From contig NZ_LIPG01000003.1 of the NCBI RefSeq assembly GCF_001905505.1, forward strand, positions 310,001-374,000: a DNA stretch of 64,000 nt, written 5' to 3'. Made by a program: the position numbers and the translations under genes. Every line of letters starts with the position of its first letter. Position 1 is the first letter of the stretch. Origin of the DNA: Streptomyces sp. CB02058. Lineage in GTDB: Bacteria; Actinomycetota; Actinomycetes; Streptomycetales; Streptomycetaceae. The notes beneath the pieces are model-generated. The model was not told the origin of the DNA, searched no databases, and saw only the letters and a program-made list of their open reading frames with translations. Below, piece after piece: positions 50,096-58,876 of the stretch.

Positions 50096-51922
50096 TCAGG
50101 CGGAGTAGGCATCGGCCTGGATGCCGTAGAGATCGGCGTACCGGCCTCCCTCGATGCCGACCAGTTCGTCATGCGTGCCCGCCTCGATCAGCCGGCCCTT
50201 GTCCAGGGTGAGGATGAGGTCGGCCCCGGTGGCGGTCGAGAACCGGTGGGTGACGATCAGCGTGATGGCACCCGTCCGCTCGGCGACCTCCCGGGCATGG
50301 GCGATGTAGCGCTCGAAGATCTGCTGCTCGCTCGGGGCGTCGAGCGACGCCGTGGGTTCGTCCAGCATCAGCAGCAGGGGACCGGGGCGCATGGACGCCC
50401 GGGCGAGGGCGACCTTCTGCCACTGTCCCTCGGACAGGTCGACGCCCCCGAAGTCCCGGCTGAGCTCCGTCTCCAGTCCGTCGGGGAGCGCCTCGACCAG
50501 CTTCCCGGCGTCGGCCGCCGCCACGGCCCGGCCGACCTTCCCGGCATCCCGGGCGTGCGGCAGGTCGCCCAGGCCGACGCTCTGCCCGAAGGTCGTACGG
50601 AACCGGCCGAAGTCCTGGAACGCCGCACTCGACCGCGCTCGCCAGCCCTCCGTGTCCAGGGTGGCGAGGTCCACGCCGTCGACGAGCACCCTGCCGCTGC
50701 TGGGCTTGTAGAACTTGCAGAAGAGCTTGACCAGGGTCGTCTTGCCCGATCCGTACTCGCCGACCAGCGCGACCACCGAGCCCGCCGGCAGATGGACACT
50801 GACGTCGTCCAGGGCGGGGCGCCGGGAGCCGGGGTACCGGTAGGTGACGTTCTCGAAGGTGATTCCCTCGCGCAGGACCTCCGGCGAGGGTTCCGTACCG
50901 CTCGCCTCGGCCCGGGCGGCAGCGGTGTAGTCGCGCATCCACAGGTAGGGCTCGATGAGCCGTCCCGCCCGGGCGACGTTCGCCGTGTAGTTGACGCCGT
51001 TGAACACCGACTGGCGCAGGCTGCTCGCCACGGTGATCGCCAGCACCAAGTCTCCGGCCGAGCTGTGCCCACGCAGCACCTGGACGACGATCAGGGCCAG
51101 CCCGCCGCCGAAGCCGAGCGTGAAGACGGTCCAGCCGCCGAGCTTCCAGGCCGCGGCGACCAGTCGCGCCCGGTAGCGGCCCGCCATGGCCGCCTCCCAC
51201 GCGGCGGCCTGCCTGCGGGCCAGTTCGGAGCCCGCCCCCGCCACGCGGATCTCCTTGCCCGCGGCTCCGTCCGTACCGAGGTCGAAGAGCCGGCGCTGGA
51301 GACGGAAGGCCTCGGCCACGTCGGTCTCCGCCCGGATGATGGCGTTGCTGCCCTTCTGGTCGAACCAGAGCGGCAGTGCCGCGCACAGGAGCAGCAACAG
51401 CAGCCAGGGGTTGATCGTGCCCAGCAGGAAGAGGGTGACGACCAGTTCGACAAGGATGAAGAGAACACCGGTCGCCTGCCACAGGCTGAGCACGATCTCC
51501 CAGGCGGAGTTGCGTACCACGGTCAGCCGGTCGAGGTAGTCCGTGCGCTCCAGGTGCTCCAGGCCCTCCAGCGTCGCGATGTCGTTGTAGATGCCGGGGT
51601 TCACATCGAGGACCGCGACCTTGCCGATGAGGATGCCGGCGGTGTTGAGGTCGAGCGCCCCCAGCACCATCAGCATGGTGCCGGCGAGACCCGCCCCGGC
51701 CGCGCAGGCCACGGCGGGCCAGACCTCTCCGCGCAGCGTCGCGTCCACCGCGCCGCGCAGGGCCAGGGCGTTGCCCAGGACGGAGGCGACCATCAGGGCG
51801 GGGAGGACGAACTGCAGGGACGTCAGCAGCGGCATACGGCGCCAGGACAGCCGCAGCAGCTCGTACCAGAGGGAGAAGTACCGCCGACGGCGGATGGGTT
51901 GCTCACTGGCCACGTCGGTCAT
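50096..51922 (-). CDS. ABC exporter half-transporter (TMD-NBD), second of pair
   Basis: This 608-residue protein starts at ATG 51922, overlapping the TGA of the upstream partner (ATGA). It has a transmembrane part of about 330 residues with several hydrophobic spans, then an NBD with Walker A GEYGSGKTT, a D-loop region LLLMLDEPTASLD and an H-loop THR. The signature is LSEGQ in place of LSGGQ. With its partner it should form a heterodimeric exporter, probably for the cluster product (efflux or self-protection). An altered signature in one half is common in heterodimeric exporters with one weak ATP site. Confidence 0.9.
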   Translation of the reverse strand: MTDVASEQPIRRRRYFSLWYELLRLSWRRMPLLTSLQFVLPALMVASVLGNALALRGAVDATLRGEVWPAVACAAGAGLAGTMLMVLGALDLNTAGILIGKVAVLDVNPGIYNDIATLEGLEHLERTDYLDRLTVVRNSAWEIVLSLWQATGVLFILVELVVTLFLLGTINPWLLLLLLCAALPLWFDQKGSNAIIRAETDVAEAFRLQRRLFDLGTDGAAGKEIRVAGAGSELARRQAAAWEAAMAGRYRARLVAAAWKLGGWTVFTLGFGGGLALIVVQVLRGHSSAGDLVLAITVASSLRQSVFNGVNYTANVARAGRLIEPYLWMRDYTAAARAEASGTEPSPEVLREGITFENVTYRYPGSRRPALDDVSVHLPAGSVVALVGEYGSGKTTLVKLFCKFYKPSSGRVLVDGVDLATLDTEGWRARSSAAFQDFGRFRTTFGQSVGLGDLPHARDAGKVGRAVAAADAGKLVEALPDGLETELSRDFGGVDLSEGQWQKVALARASMRPGPLLLMLDEPTASLDAPSEQQIFERYIAHAREVAERTGAITLIVTHRFSTATGADLILTLDKGRLIEAGTHDELVGIEGGRYADLYGIQADAYSA

Positions 51923-53781
51923 AGGCACGGGTCCTCCTCCAGCCGGTCCTCGAAGCCACGCTTGAAGCGCGCGGCCTGGATCGTGAACATGTCCGCGTAC
52001 CGGCCGTCGGCCGCCATGAGCTCGTCGTGCGTCCCCGACTCCGTGATGCGGCCGTCCTCCAACAGGACGATCCGGTCGGCCTGCCGCACGGTGGACAGCC
52101 GGTGCGAGATCAGGACGACGCTCGCACCAGACCTGCGCTCGCTGAGCCGCGCGAAGACGTCGAACTCCGTCCGTACGTCGAGATGGGCGGTGGGTTCGTC
52201 GAGAACCATGACCCGCGCCCCCCGGCGCACCGCGTAGAGGACGCGGGCCAGGACGACCTGCTGCCACTGCCCGCCCGAGAGGTCGACACCCCCCTTCGCG
52301 GCGCGGGTCAGCGGGGTCTCCCAGCCGTCCGGCAGACCGTCCAGCACCGCTTCCAGCCCCGCCTCCCGGGAGGCGGCCTCGGCGTCCGCCCGCTCCGAGG
52401 GCCCGCCCGCCCTGCCGATGACCACGTTGTCGTGGACGGACAGGGGATAGCGCACGAAGTCCTGGAAGGCCACCGCGATCCGGCGGCGCCAGGCGCCCGG
52501 GGCGAACGTGGTGATGTCCCGCCCGTCCGCGGTGACGGCCCCGCCCGTCGGCAGGTAGAGCCCGCAGAGCAGTTTGATCAGGGTCGACTTGCCCGCTCCG
52601 TTGAGTCCGACGACGGCCAGCAGTTCGCCCGGCCGAATCTCCAGGTCCAGACGGTCCAGAACCTGGCGTTCCGTGTGCGGATAGGCGAAGGAGACCTGCT
52701 CGAACCGGATGAGCGGTGGACGATCGAGGTCCTCCGGTTCCCCCGCCTCCCGGTCGTCGGGGCGGGCCGCCACCGCCGCTCCCTGCGGGGCGAGCAGCTC
52801 GCGCAGCTCCCGCGTGGCGCGCAGGCACTCGGCGGAAGCGGTCGCGCTCCTGAGCTCCTCGCTCCAGCCGAGCGCCTGGAACACCGTCCAGCCGGTGACG
52901 AGTACCGCCGTCTCCACCGCGATGCTCGTCTCGCCGCGCACCGCGCTGTACGCCACCAGGGCGTACACGGCGCACAGCGGGATACCGACGAGCAGGAGCT
53001 GGCTCCACTCGGCGCGCAGCATCCGCCCGATCGCCGTCCAGATGGGCTTCTCCATGGCCAGGCTGTGCCGCTGGATCTGCCCGACCGACCACCCGCCCAG
53101 TCCGAAGACGCGGATGTCCTTGCCCTCGGACGGGGAGATCGCCGAGTCCTGCCACATCTGCGCCTTCGCGCCCTCCACCGTGCCGGAGCGCCACGTCCGG
53201 ACGTACCGCAGCGCCTGTCCCTGCCGCAGCGTCCAGTTGATCAGCGCGGGCACGAGCACCGCGGGGACGAGCCACCAGGCGTACCCCGCGAGGACCACAC
53301 AGGATCCGGCGACGCCGAGGAGGCCCGTGAGGATGCGGAGGAGGGCCACGGCGCCGTCACCCGGGGTGTGTTCGGTCCAGTTGTCCGGATCCGCCTTGGC
53401 CGCGCGGATCAGGGTGCGCGCCTGCGGGGTCTCCAGCTGTTCGATCGTCGGGGTGGACGAGACCAGCTCGCTGATCGACGCCCGGTGCACGCCGTCGATG
53501 GTGGCCTGGACGAGGTAGCCCAGTGGCTCCACAACGGTGTCCATGACGTGCCCGAGCAGAAGGACGGCGACGAACACCGCCAGCGGGGCCAGGGCCGTGG
53601 CCAGGGGTGGCAGCGTCGTACCCGCCGCCTCGAAGCGCCGTACCAGTTCCGCCAGCATGACGGCTGTCGCCGCCGGGAGCAGGCTGTTCAGCCCCATCAG
53701 CACGGCCAGGAGCCAGCTGTGGGACCGCTTGGCACAGCGGAGAGTCCGCAATAAGCGGAGCCCGTCGGCAAGGGTGGTCAC
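51919..53781 (-). CDS. ABC exporter half-transporter (TMD-NBD), first of pair
   Basis: This is 620 residues from GTG 53781 with GAGAGGACC upstream; the open frame to 53961 is leader. The N-terminal membrane domain has at least five hydrophobic spans (for example LLAVLMGLNSLLPAATAVML and AVFVAVLLLGHVMD). The NBD has Walker A GLNGAGKST, signature LSGGQ, Walker B VMVLDEPTAHLD and switch His (SHR). The signature is canonical, unlike its partner. The promoter at 53971-53999 gives a leader of about 180 bases. Confidence 0.9.
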   Translation of the reverse strand: MTTLADGLRLLRTLRCAKRSHSWLLAVLMGLNSLLPAATAVMLAELVRRFEAAGTTLPPLATALAPLAVFVAVLLLGHVMDTVVEPLGYLVQATIDGVHRASISELVSSTPTIEQLETPQARTLIRAAKADPDNWTEHTPGDGAVALLRILTGLLGVAGSCVVLAGYAWWLVPAVLVPALINWTLRQGQALRYVRTWRSGTVEGAKAQMWQDSAISPSEGKDIRVFGLGGWSVGQIQRHSLAMEKPIWTAIGRMLRAEWSQLLLVGIPLCAVYALVAYSAVRGETSIAVETAVLVTGWTVFQALGWSEELRSATASAECLRATRELRELLAPQGAAVAARPDDREAGEPEDLDRPPLIRFEQVSFAYPHTERQVLDRLDLEIRPGELLAVVGLNGAGKSTLIKLLCGLYLPTGGAVTADGRDITTFAPGAWRRRIAVAFQDFVRYPLSVHDNVVIGRAGGPSERADAEAASREAGLEAVLDGLPDGWETPLTRAAKGGVDLSGGQWQQVVLARVLYAVRRGARVMVLDEPTAHLDVRTEFDVFARLSERRSGASVVLISHRLSTVRQADRIVLLEDGRITESGTHDELMAADGRYADMFTIQAARFKRGFEDRLEEDPCL

Positions 53782-53941
53782 GTGGTCCTCTCTGTCGCAC
53801 ACCCCGGCGGTGCGACTCCAGGGCCGCGCCGTTCCCTGTCCGGCCCCGGTTCGGCAAGGGAGCGGGGAACGCAGTTCTCGAGAACCGCTGCCGCGGTGGG
53901 GGGTGAGAGACGGCGTCGGGGTGCGGATTTCGGCTGCTCTG

Positions 53942-53955
53942 TCGAATCGCTTCGA
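53942..53955. promoter_or_regulatory. AAGCGCTT-like box 4
   Basis: TCGAATCGCTTCGA is a near-palindrome with one central mismatch, just downstream of the expected ABC transcription start; an operator here would block the ABC operon. Confidence 0.4.
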
Positions 53956-53970
53956 CTTCAACGATCGATG

Positions 53971-53999
53971 AAGCTAACACCAAAGCGGTTCCTCGACAA
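53971..53999 (-). promoter_or_regulatory. Promoter of the ABC exporter operon
   Basis: On the minus strand TTGTCG (53999-53994), a 17-bp spacer and TAGCTT (53976-53971) form a good actinobacterial promoter. The transcript starts near 53964, about 180 bases before GTG 53781. Confidence 0.5.
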
Positions 54000-54121
54000 G
54001 GCACATATGCGGCACAACGGAGCCTCTGGAAACAGGAGTTGAGCGCCCCGCCGTGGGTGCGCGACGAGGTGCTGGACTCGTGGCGGGACCCGGGTGAGAG
54101 TCTCGGTGTTCCCCTGCTCTT

Positions 54122-54135
54122 TCGAAGCGCTTCAA
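54122..54135. promoter_or_regulatory. AAGCGCTT box 5
   Basis: TCGAAGCGCTTCAA contains the 10-bp perfect palindrome GAAGCGCTTC. It is about 180 bp further from the ABC gene than box 4. Confidence 0.4.
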
Positions 54136-54288
54136 CGCACGGCCGACCGGTGCGTCCGCATGGCGGCGGTCCGGCCCGGCAGGCGGTCGGGGGCGGGCGC
54201 GAGGACGCTGTTCCCGGTCGGCTTGCGGCCCGGCGGGGGAGGGTTCGCCTCGTCCGGCGGCGGCTCCTGAGTCCCCGACGCGCCGGTG

Positions 54289-54930
54289 TCAGGAGTCGTG
54301 GATCGGGTCGTCCGCGTCGGTGACGCCGTCGCTGGGGCCGGCGTCGGCGACGCTGCCGCTGGGGCCGAGGAGGTAGAGGCCCCTCGCGACGCCTTGGAGG
54401 ACGCTGTCGGCGGTCGCCTCGGCGGTCAGATCGGTGGAGTCCAGGACGTGGGACTCGTAGACGCCCAGGTCGCTGAACTGGCTGTGCAGTGAGCGGATCG
54501 GGTCGGGGTCGGTCAGGGCGTCGCCGGTGCGGCCGGCCGCACGCTCCAGCGTGGTGCGCTGGTTCGGCCGGAGGACGACGTAGCTCAGCGGCACGGCCTG
54601 TTCCCCGGCCGTGGCGCGGAAGAGGTCGATGAACCAGGGGCCGACGATGCCGTCGCAGATCACCTGGTAGCCGCCCTCGGCGTAGCCGAACGCCGCGGAG
54701 ACCAGCACCCGCAGGACCACTTGGTTCTGCTGGTGCGCTTCGGGCAGGTAGGGAGCGATCCGGCCCCGTTTGATGTAGTGCCAGAAGTCGTCGCTGTGCA
54801 GGTGGACGCCGGGCGTCAGGCGATCGGCCAGCAGCCGCGCCACGGTGCTCTTGCCGGCCCCGGGCGGCCCGGTCAGGACGATCACCTGGCCGCGACGGGG
54901 GGACGTCTGATCGATGGTCGGCGGTGTCAT
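54289..54930 (-). CDS. P-loop kinase/phosphotransferase-like protein
   Basis: This is 213 residues from ATG 54930. It has a Walker A GPPGAGKST at about residue 22, HLHSDDFWHYIKRG (about 45, with a DD pair suited to Mg/substrate), GYQVICDGIVGPWF, and an Arg-rich lid (LRPNQRTTLERAAGR). This is the layout of small AAA_33-type kinases such as chloramphenicol phosphotransferase or shikimate/gluconate kinases. The target is unknown. Its position after the exporter might suggest a self-resistance role, but it is on its own transcript and this is weak. Confidence 0.75.
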   Translation of the reverse strand: MTPPTIDQTSPRRGQVIVLTGPPGAGKSTVARLLADRLTPGVHLHSDDFWHYIKRGRIAPYLPEAHQQNQVVLRVLVSAAFGYAEGGYQVICDGIVGPWFIDLFRATAGEQAVPLSYVVLRPNQRTTLERAAGRTGDALTDPDPIRSLHSQFSDLGVYESHVLDSTDLTAEATADSVLQGVARGLYLLGPSGSVADAGPSDGVTDADDPIHDS

Positions 54931-55420
54931 GCCGCCACCGTGCCACGTTCGCCCGGCACACCGCCCTCGACTTTTGCCTCCACGCGGATCGCCAGGCACC
55001 ACTTGGGCCCCGAGATCCCCCCTCGCGCAGGGCTTCGGTGCGGGGTGGCCCCGCCCGCGACACGCGTTGCTGATCCGCCTTCTCGGCCAAGCCCTGAGCG
55101 GGATCGACCGCACGGTGTCGTGCCGATCCAGGCGGTGTCGCGAGTGTGGCGAAGCCGTGACCCTCGGGTGAATCGGCTGTGACGGAGTCGTGATTGTTGC
55201 CGATGAGTTGATGTCGGACATGTGTTCTTGTGCATTTCCTGTGACGCGTGGCAGAGTCCCGTGAACCTTCGTTGATCATGTGAACTGCCCCACCGGTCCC
55301 AAGGACTTCGTGACGTGCGGGACCTTGTCGCGGTGTGCAGCGCAGCAGGCCGGGCGGAGGTATCAGTCGGGAAAGCCGCGGACGTTCGACGAGCGCCGTG
55401 GCAGGGGGCCGGGGGGCTTG
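54931..55420. other. Divergent intergenic region
   Basis: This 490-bp gap lies between the divergent kinase-like and FG-GAP genes. A less GC-rich patch at 55175-55280 is the likely promoter zone for the FG-GAP gene, but I cannot pick a convincing -35/-10 pair. No other feature is seen. Confidence 0.35.
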
Positions 55421-56992
55421 ATGATGGTGCGCGTGGGCAGACGGAGCGGCCGCGTCGTGGCCGGTATGACACTGGTGGCAGCCTTCACGCTGCTCGGTCC
55501 AGGAGGTCTGCCGGTTCCGCACGCGGTGGCCGCCGCGGGCTGCGCCGGAGCCCAGCACGACTTCAACGGGGACGGGATCCGCGACACCGTCGTCGCCGAC
55601 CCCGAGGCCACGGTCTCGGGCAAGGAGCGCGCCGGACGGATCCACATCGTCTACGGGGGCGGCAAGGGCACGTTCCTGCTGTCGCAGGACTCCCCGAACG
55701 TCTCGGACGGCGCGGAGACCGGCGACCGGTTCGGCTTCTCCTACGCCGTGTACGACGCCAACCTCGACGGCTGCAGCGACATCGCCGTGGGCATCCCGTT
55801 CGAGGACATCAACGTGGCGGAGGGCCCGGTCAAGGACGCGGGGCTCGTCCACCTCATCTACGGTTCGCCCACGGGCATCGCGTCCGGAGGACTCGGCACC
55901 ATCGGCTTCCGGCAGGGAGCCGACGGCAAACTGGGCGGCGGCTACGAGGCCGAGGACTGGGTCGGATACGCCGTCGCCGCGGGCACGTCCGCCAGCGGCA
56001 TCCCCTTCCTCGTCATCGGAGCGCCCGGCGAGGACGGAGCCGAGGGCAAGGACATGGGGATGTTCCATCATGTCTACGGCACCGGGTACGACGTGGCCCA
56101 CGTCGCGCAGGACTCGGCGGGCGTCTGGGAGGACCCCGAGCCCAACGACCGCTTCGGCGCGTCGATCGCCGCCACGGACCGCCACTTCGTCGTCGGCGCG
56201 CCCGGTGAGTCCATCGCCACGACGTCCCAGAAGGTCGAGTTCGCCGGGGCCGTCCTCGCTTTCCGGCCCTCGATCAACACGGACGGCATCCCGGCCCCGC
56301 TCTTCGGCATGGGCCAGGGCCGCAGCGGCAGCGGTGACACCACCGCGCAGGCCGGAGACCAGTACGGCCTCTCGCTGGCGATGGCCCCCTACCGTCCCGC
56401 CGGGGCGACCGCGAACAACGACTCGCTCCTCGCGGTCGGCGTTCCCGGTGAGGACCTGGCCGCCACGGTCGACGCCGGAGCCGTCCACACGTACCACATC
56501 AAGGCGGACGGAACCCTCCAGCCCCTGAAGTGGATCGACCAGAACCAGCCCGACGTCGAAGGATCCGCCGAGGCGGGCGACTTCTTCGGACAGCGCCTCG
56601 CCGCGGCCAACACCGCCCCGGCCACCCCGGGCACCACGGCGACGATGCGCCTAGCCGTGGCAGCGCCCGGTGAGGAGCAGACCGAGGAGTACCCGGACGA
56701 GGGCGGCGTCCACATCATCCCGCTGCTCGGTGAGCCCGGGTCCGGTGACAGCTGGATCTCACCCGGCGACGGCGTCCCCGCTGTTCGCGCGCCCCGCATG
56801 CTCACCGGCACGGGCCTCGGTTCGAGCCCGGCGTCGCTGTACGTCGGCGTCCCCTACGGTCCCGCCGAGAACAGGGCCGTCCACGCGTTTCCCTGGAACA
56901 CCCCGAACGGCGGCGCACCCACGCAGAGCTGGCGCCCCGGTGAAGGCGGCATCCCCGCCGACGCAGTTGCCTTCGGTGTCCAGCTGAGCTGA
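55421..56992 (+). CDS. Secreted FG-GAP/integrin-like repeat protein (paralogue 1)
   Basis: This is 523 residues from ATG 55421 (ATG 55424 also possible). It has a Sec-type signal with a hydrophobic core (VVAGMTLVAAFTLLGPGG) and a likely cleavage near HAVAAAG. The mature protein has FG-GAP repeats with Ca-binding-type loops (DFNGDGIRD, YDANLDGCSD) and repeated FGFS/IAVGIPFED, LAVGVPGEDL, FFGQRLA segments, expected to fold as a beta-propeller. It is followed by a paralogue and by LamG and RHS genes on the same strand, so it is probably a surface or secreted companion of that locus. Confidence 0.85.
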   Translation: MMVRVGRRSGRVVAGMTLVAAFTLLGPGGLPVPHAVAAAGCAGAQHDFNGDGIRDTVVADPEATVSGKERAGRIHIVYGGGKGTFLLSQDSPNVSDGAETGDRFGFSYAVYDANLDGCSDIAVGIPFEDINVAEGPVKDAGLVHLIYGSPTGIASGGLGTIGFRQGADGKLGGGYEAEDWVGYAVAAGTSASGIPFLVIGAPGEDGAEGKDMGMFHHVYGTGYDVAHVAQDSAGVWEDPEPNDRFGASIAATDRHFVVGAPGESIATTSQKVEFAGAVLAFRPSINTDGIPAPLFGMGQGRSGSGDTTAQAGDQYGLSLAMAPYRPAGATANNDSLLAVGVPGEDLAATVDAGAVHTYHIKADGTLQPLKWIDQNQPDVEGSAEAGDFFGQRLAAANTAPATPGTTATMRLAVAAPGEEQTEEYPDEGGVHIIPLLGEPGSGDSWISPGDGVPAVRAPRMLTGTGLGSSPASLYVGVPYGPAENRAVHAFPWNTPNGGAPTQSWRPGEGGIPADAVAFGVQLS

Positions 56993-57269
56993 TCCCGGGC
57001 GCGGGTGGGGTGCACGGCACAGGTGGTCGTGCACCCGCGCGACAGCGACCCCGGAATCGGCGCGGCGGTGAACTCCGCACGGCCGTGTGCCGCCCGCCCC
57101 GCCTTCCGCCGGCGCGTGTTCTCGCGCTGCTCGCACCCGCCACGCCCGCCACACCCATGAGCGCCGTCCGACGCCGAGACGCGAGACGGCTGTCATCACC
57201 ATGCCCGAAGCCGTTTCGGGGACCTCCGGCCGACGACGAGCCGGAACGATCAGGGGAGGAACCATTTCC

Positions 57270-58853
57270 GTGACCAGTCCGACGCGCCCGCCGCGGCGCA
57301 CGGCCAGAGCGAGAACAGCGCTCGCCGCAAGTACCGTGATCATGACCGCGTTCGCCCTGGGCTTCGGGCCGGGGGCACCCTTCACGGCACCCGCCACCGC
57401 CCTGGCCGCCGGCTGCTCGGGCGTGGATTCCGACTTCAACGGCGACGGCATCAGGGACACGGTGATCGCCGACCCCGAAGCGACGGTCAACAACCACCCG
57501 AGGGCCGGTCTGATCCACATCGTCTACGGCGGCGACAAGGGCAGCATGCAGCTCTCCCAGGAGACCGCGAACATTCCCGGGGGTGCCGAGCCCGACGACC
57601 AGTTCGGCTTCTCGTTCGCCGTCTACGACGCGGACGCCGACGGCTGCAGCGACATCGCCGTCGGCATCCCGTACGAGGACCTCGCCGCGGACGACCTCAC
57701 GATCCGCGACGCGGGTCTGGTCCAGATCGTGTACGGCTCGGCGGCCGGACCCGGCGGTGGGAAGGCTGTCAAGGAGCACTCCCAGGGCCCGACCGCGACG
57801 CTCGGCGGAGGCAGGGAGACGGGCGACTGGCTCGGCTACGCCCTGGCCGGCGGAAAGACCGCGGCGGGAACCTCGTACCTGCTGATCGGCGCCCCCGGCG
57901 AAGCGCTGGGGACGGTCGAGGACGCCGGCGTCTTCTACTACCTCTCCGCCGACCCGGCGACAGCCGTCGGCGTCAACCAGGACACCACCACTGCCGGGCC
58001 TGTGCCGGGAGAGATGGAACTGGACGACCGGTTCGGCTCCTCGTTCGCAGCCACCCCGACCCACTTCGCCGTGGGAACGCCCGGGGAGGCGATAGGCACC
58101 GTGCCGTTCGCCGGAGGCGTCGCGGTCTTCAGCCACACCCTCGTCTCCGGCCTCCCCAAGCCCCTGGTGGGCCTGGCGCAGGACCAGGACGTCATCCAGG
58201 GTGCCGAGGAGGCGGGCGACGCCTTCGGCACCGCGCTCGCCATGGTCCCGTACCGGCCCTCGGGTGCCACCTCGACGACCGAGGTCCTCCTCGCCGTCGG
58301 CGTCCCGGGCGAGGACCTGTCCACCACGGTCGACGCGGGCGCCGTCCAGGTCTTCCGCATCACGGCCACCGGGACCTTCACACAGGTCTACTGGCTCGAC
58401 CAGAACACGGCGGACGCCGAGGAGCAGACCGAGGCCGGGGACTTCTTCGGACAGCGGCTCGCCGCGGTCAACACCGCCCCCAACAGCACCGCTTCGGCCA
58501 CCACCGTCCGGCTCGCGGTCGGTGTGCCGGGCGAGGAGTCCTCCGAGGAACACATGGAGAAGGGCGGAGTGCAGATCTTCCCGCTCGTCGGCGCGGCCGG
58601 CGCCTCCGACACCTGGATCGACCCGGGCTGGGGCATCCCGGGAGAGCCCGCCCCCCGCCAGCTCGCCGGAATGAGCCTGGGCGCCACCCCGTCCGCCCTG
58701 TACGTGGGCATGCCCTACGGGCCCGCCGCGGGCCACGCCGTCCACTCCTTCAGCTGGAACGTGGCGTCGGGCGGCGCACCCACCCACACCTTCAAGCCCG
58801 GTGAGGGCGGCATCCCCACGGGCGACGTCGCGTTCGGAGCCGTGGCCCGTTGA
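57270..58853 (+). CDS. Secreted FG-GAP/integrin-like repeat protein (paralogue 2)
   Basis: This is 527 residues from GTG 57270 behind AGGGGAGGA. The same architecture as paralogue 1, with signal core STVIMTAFALGFGPG and cleavage near TALAAG. The repeats match closely in order (DFNGDGIRD, YDADADGCSD, AVGIPYED, FFGQRLAAVNTAPNS, and the terminal SFSWNVASGGAPTHTFKPGEGG compared with AFPWNTPNGGAPTQSWRPGEGG). This is a tandem duplication that has since diverged. It ends 23 bp before the LamG gene start. Confidence 0.88.
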   Translation: MTSPTRPPRRTARARTALAASTVIMTAFALGFGPGAPFTAPATALAAGCSGVDSDFNGDGIRDTVIADPEATVNNHPRAGLIHIVYGGDKGSMQLSQETANIPGGAEPDDQFGFSFAVYDADADGCSDIAVGIPYEDLAADDLTIRDAGLVQIVYGSAAGPGGGKAVKEHSQGPTATLGGGRETGDWLGYALAGGKTAAGTSYLLIGAPGEALGTVEDAGVFYYLSADPATAVGVNQDTTTAGPVPGEMELDDRFGSSFAATPTHFAVGTPGEAIGTVPFAGGVAVFSHTLVSGLPKPLVGLAQDQDVIQGAEEAGDAFGTALAMVPYRPSGATSTTEVLLAVGVPGEDLSTTVDAGAVQVFRITATGTFTQVYWLDQNTADAEEQTEAGDFFGQRLAAVNTAPNSTASATTVRLAVGVPGEESSEEHMEKGGVQIFPLVGAAGASDTWIDPGWGIPGEPAPRQLAGMSLGATPSALYVGMPYGPAAGHAVHSFSWNVASGGAPTHTFKPGEGGIPTGDVAFGAVAR

Positions 58854-58876
58854 CGAACGACCTGGAGAACAGACGC

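Larger units (their letters stand above)
53782..54288. other. Leader and control region of the ABC operon
   Basis: The 507-bp gap holds the ABC leader (53782 to about 53964), the promoter at 53971-53999 and two AAGCGCTT-type boxes (53942 and 54122). The remainder (54136-54288) shows nothing I can name. Confidence 0.5.

Noticed and set aside
53782..53961. N-terminal extension of the first ABC protein to TTG 53961
   Set aside because: It would start almost at the predicted transcription start, is Arg/Pro/Ser-rich without family similarity, and GTG 53781 has a good ribosome site.
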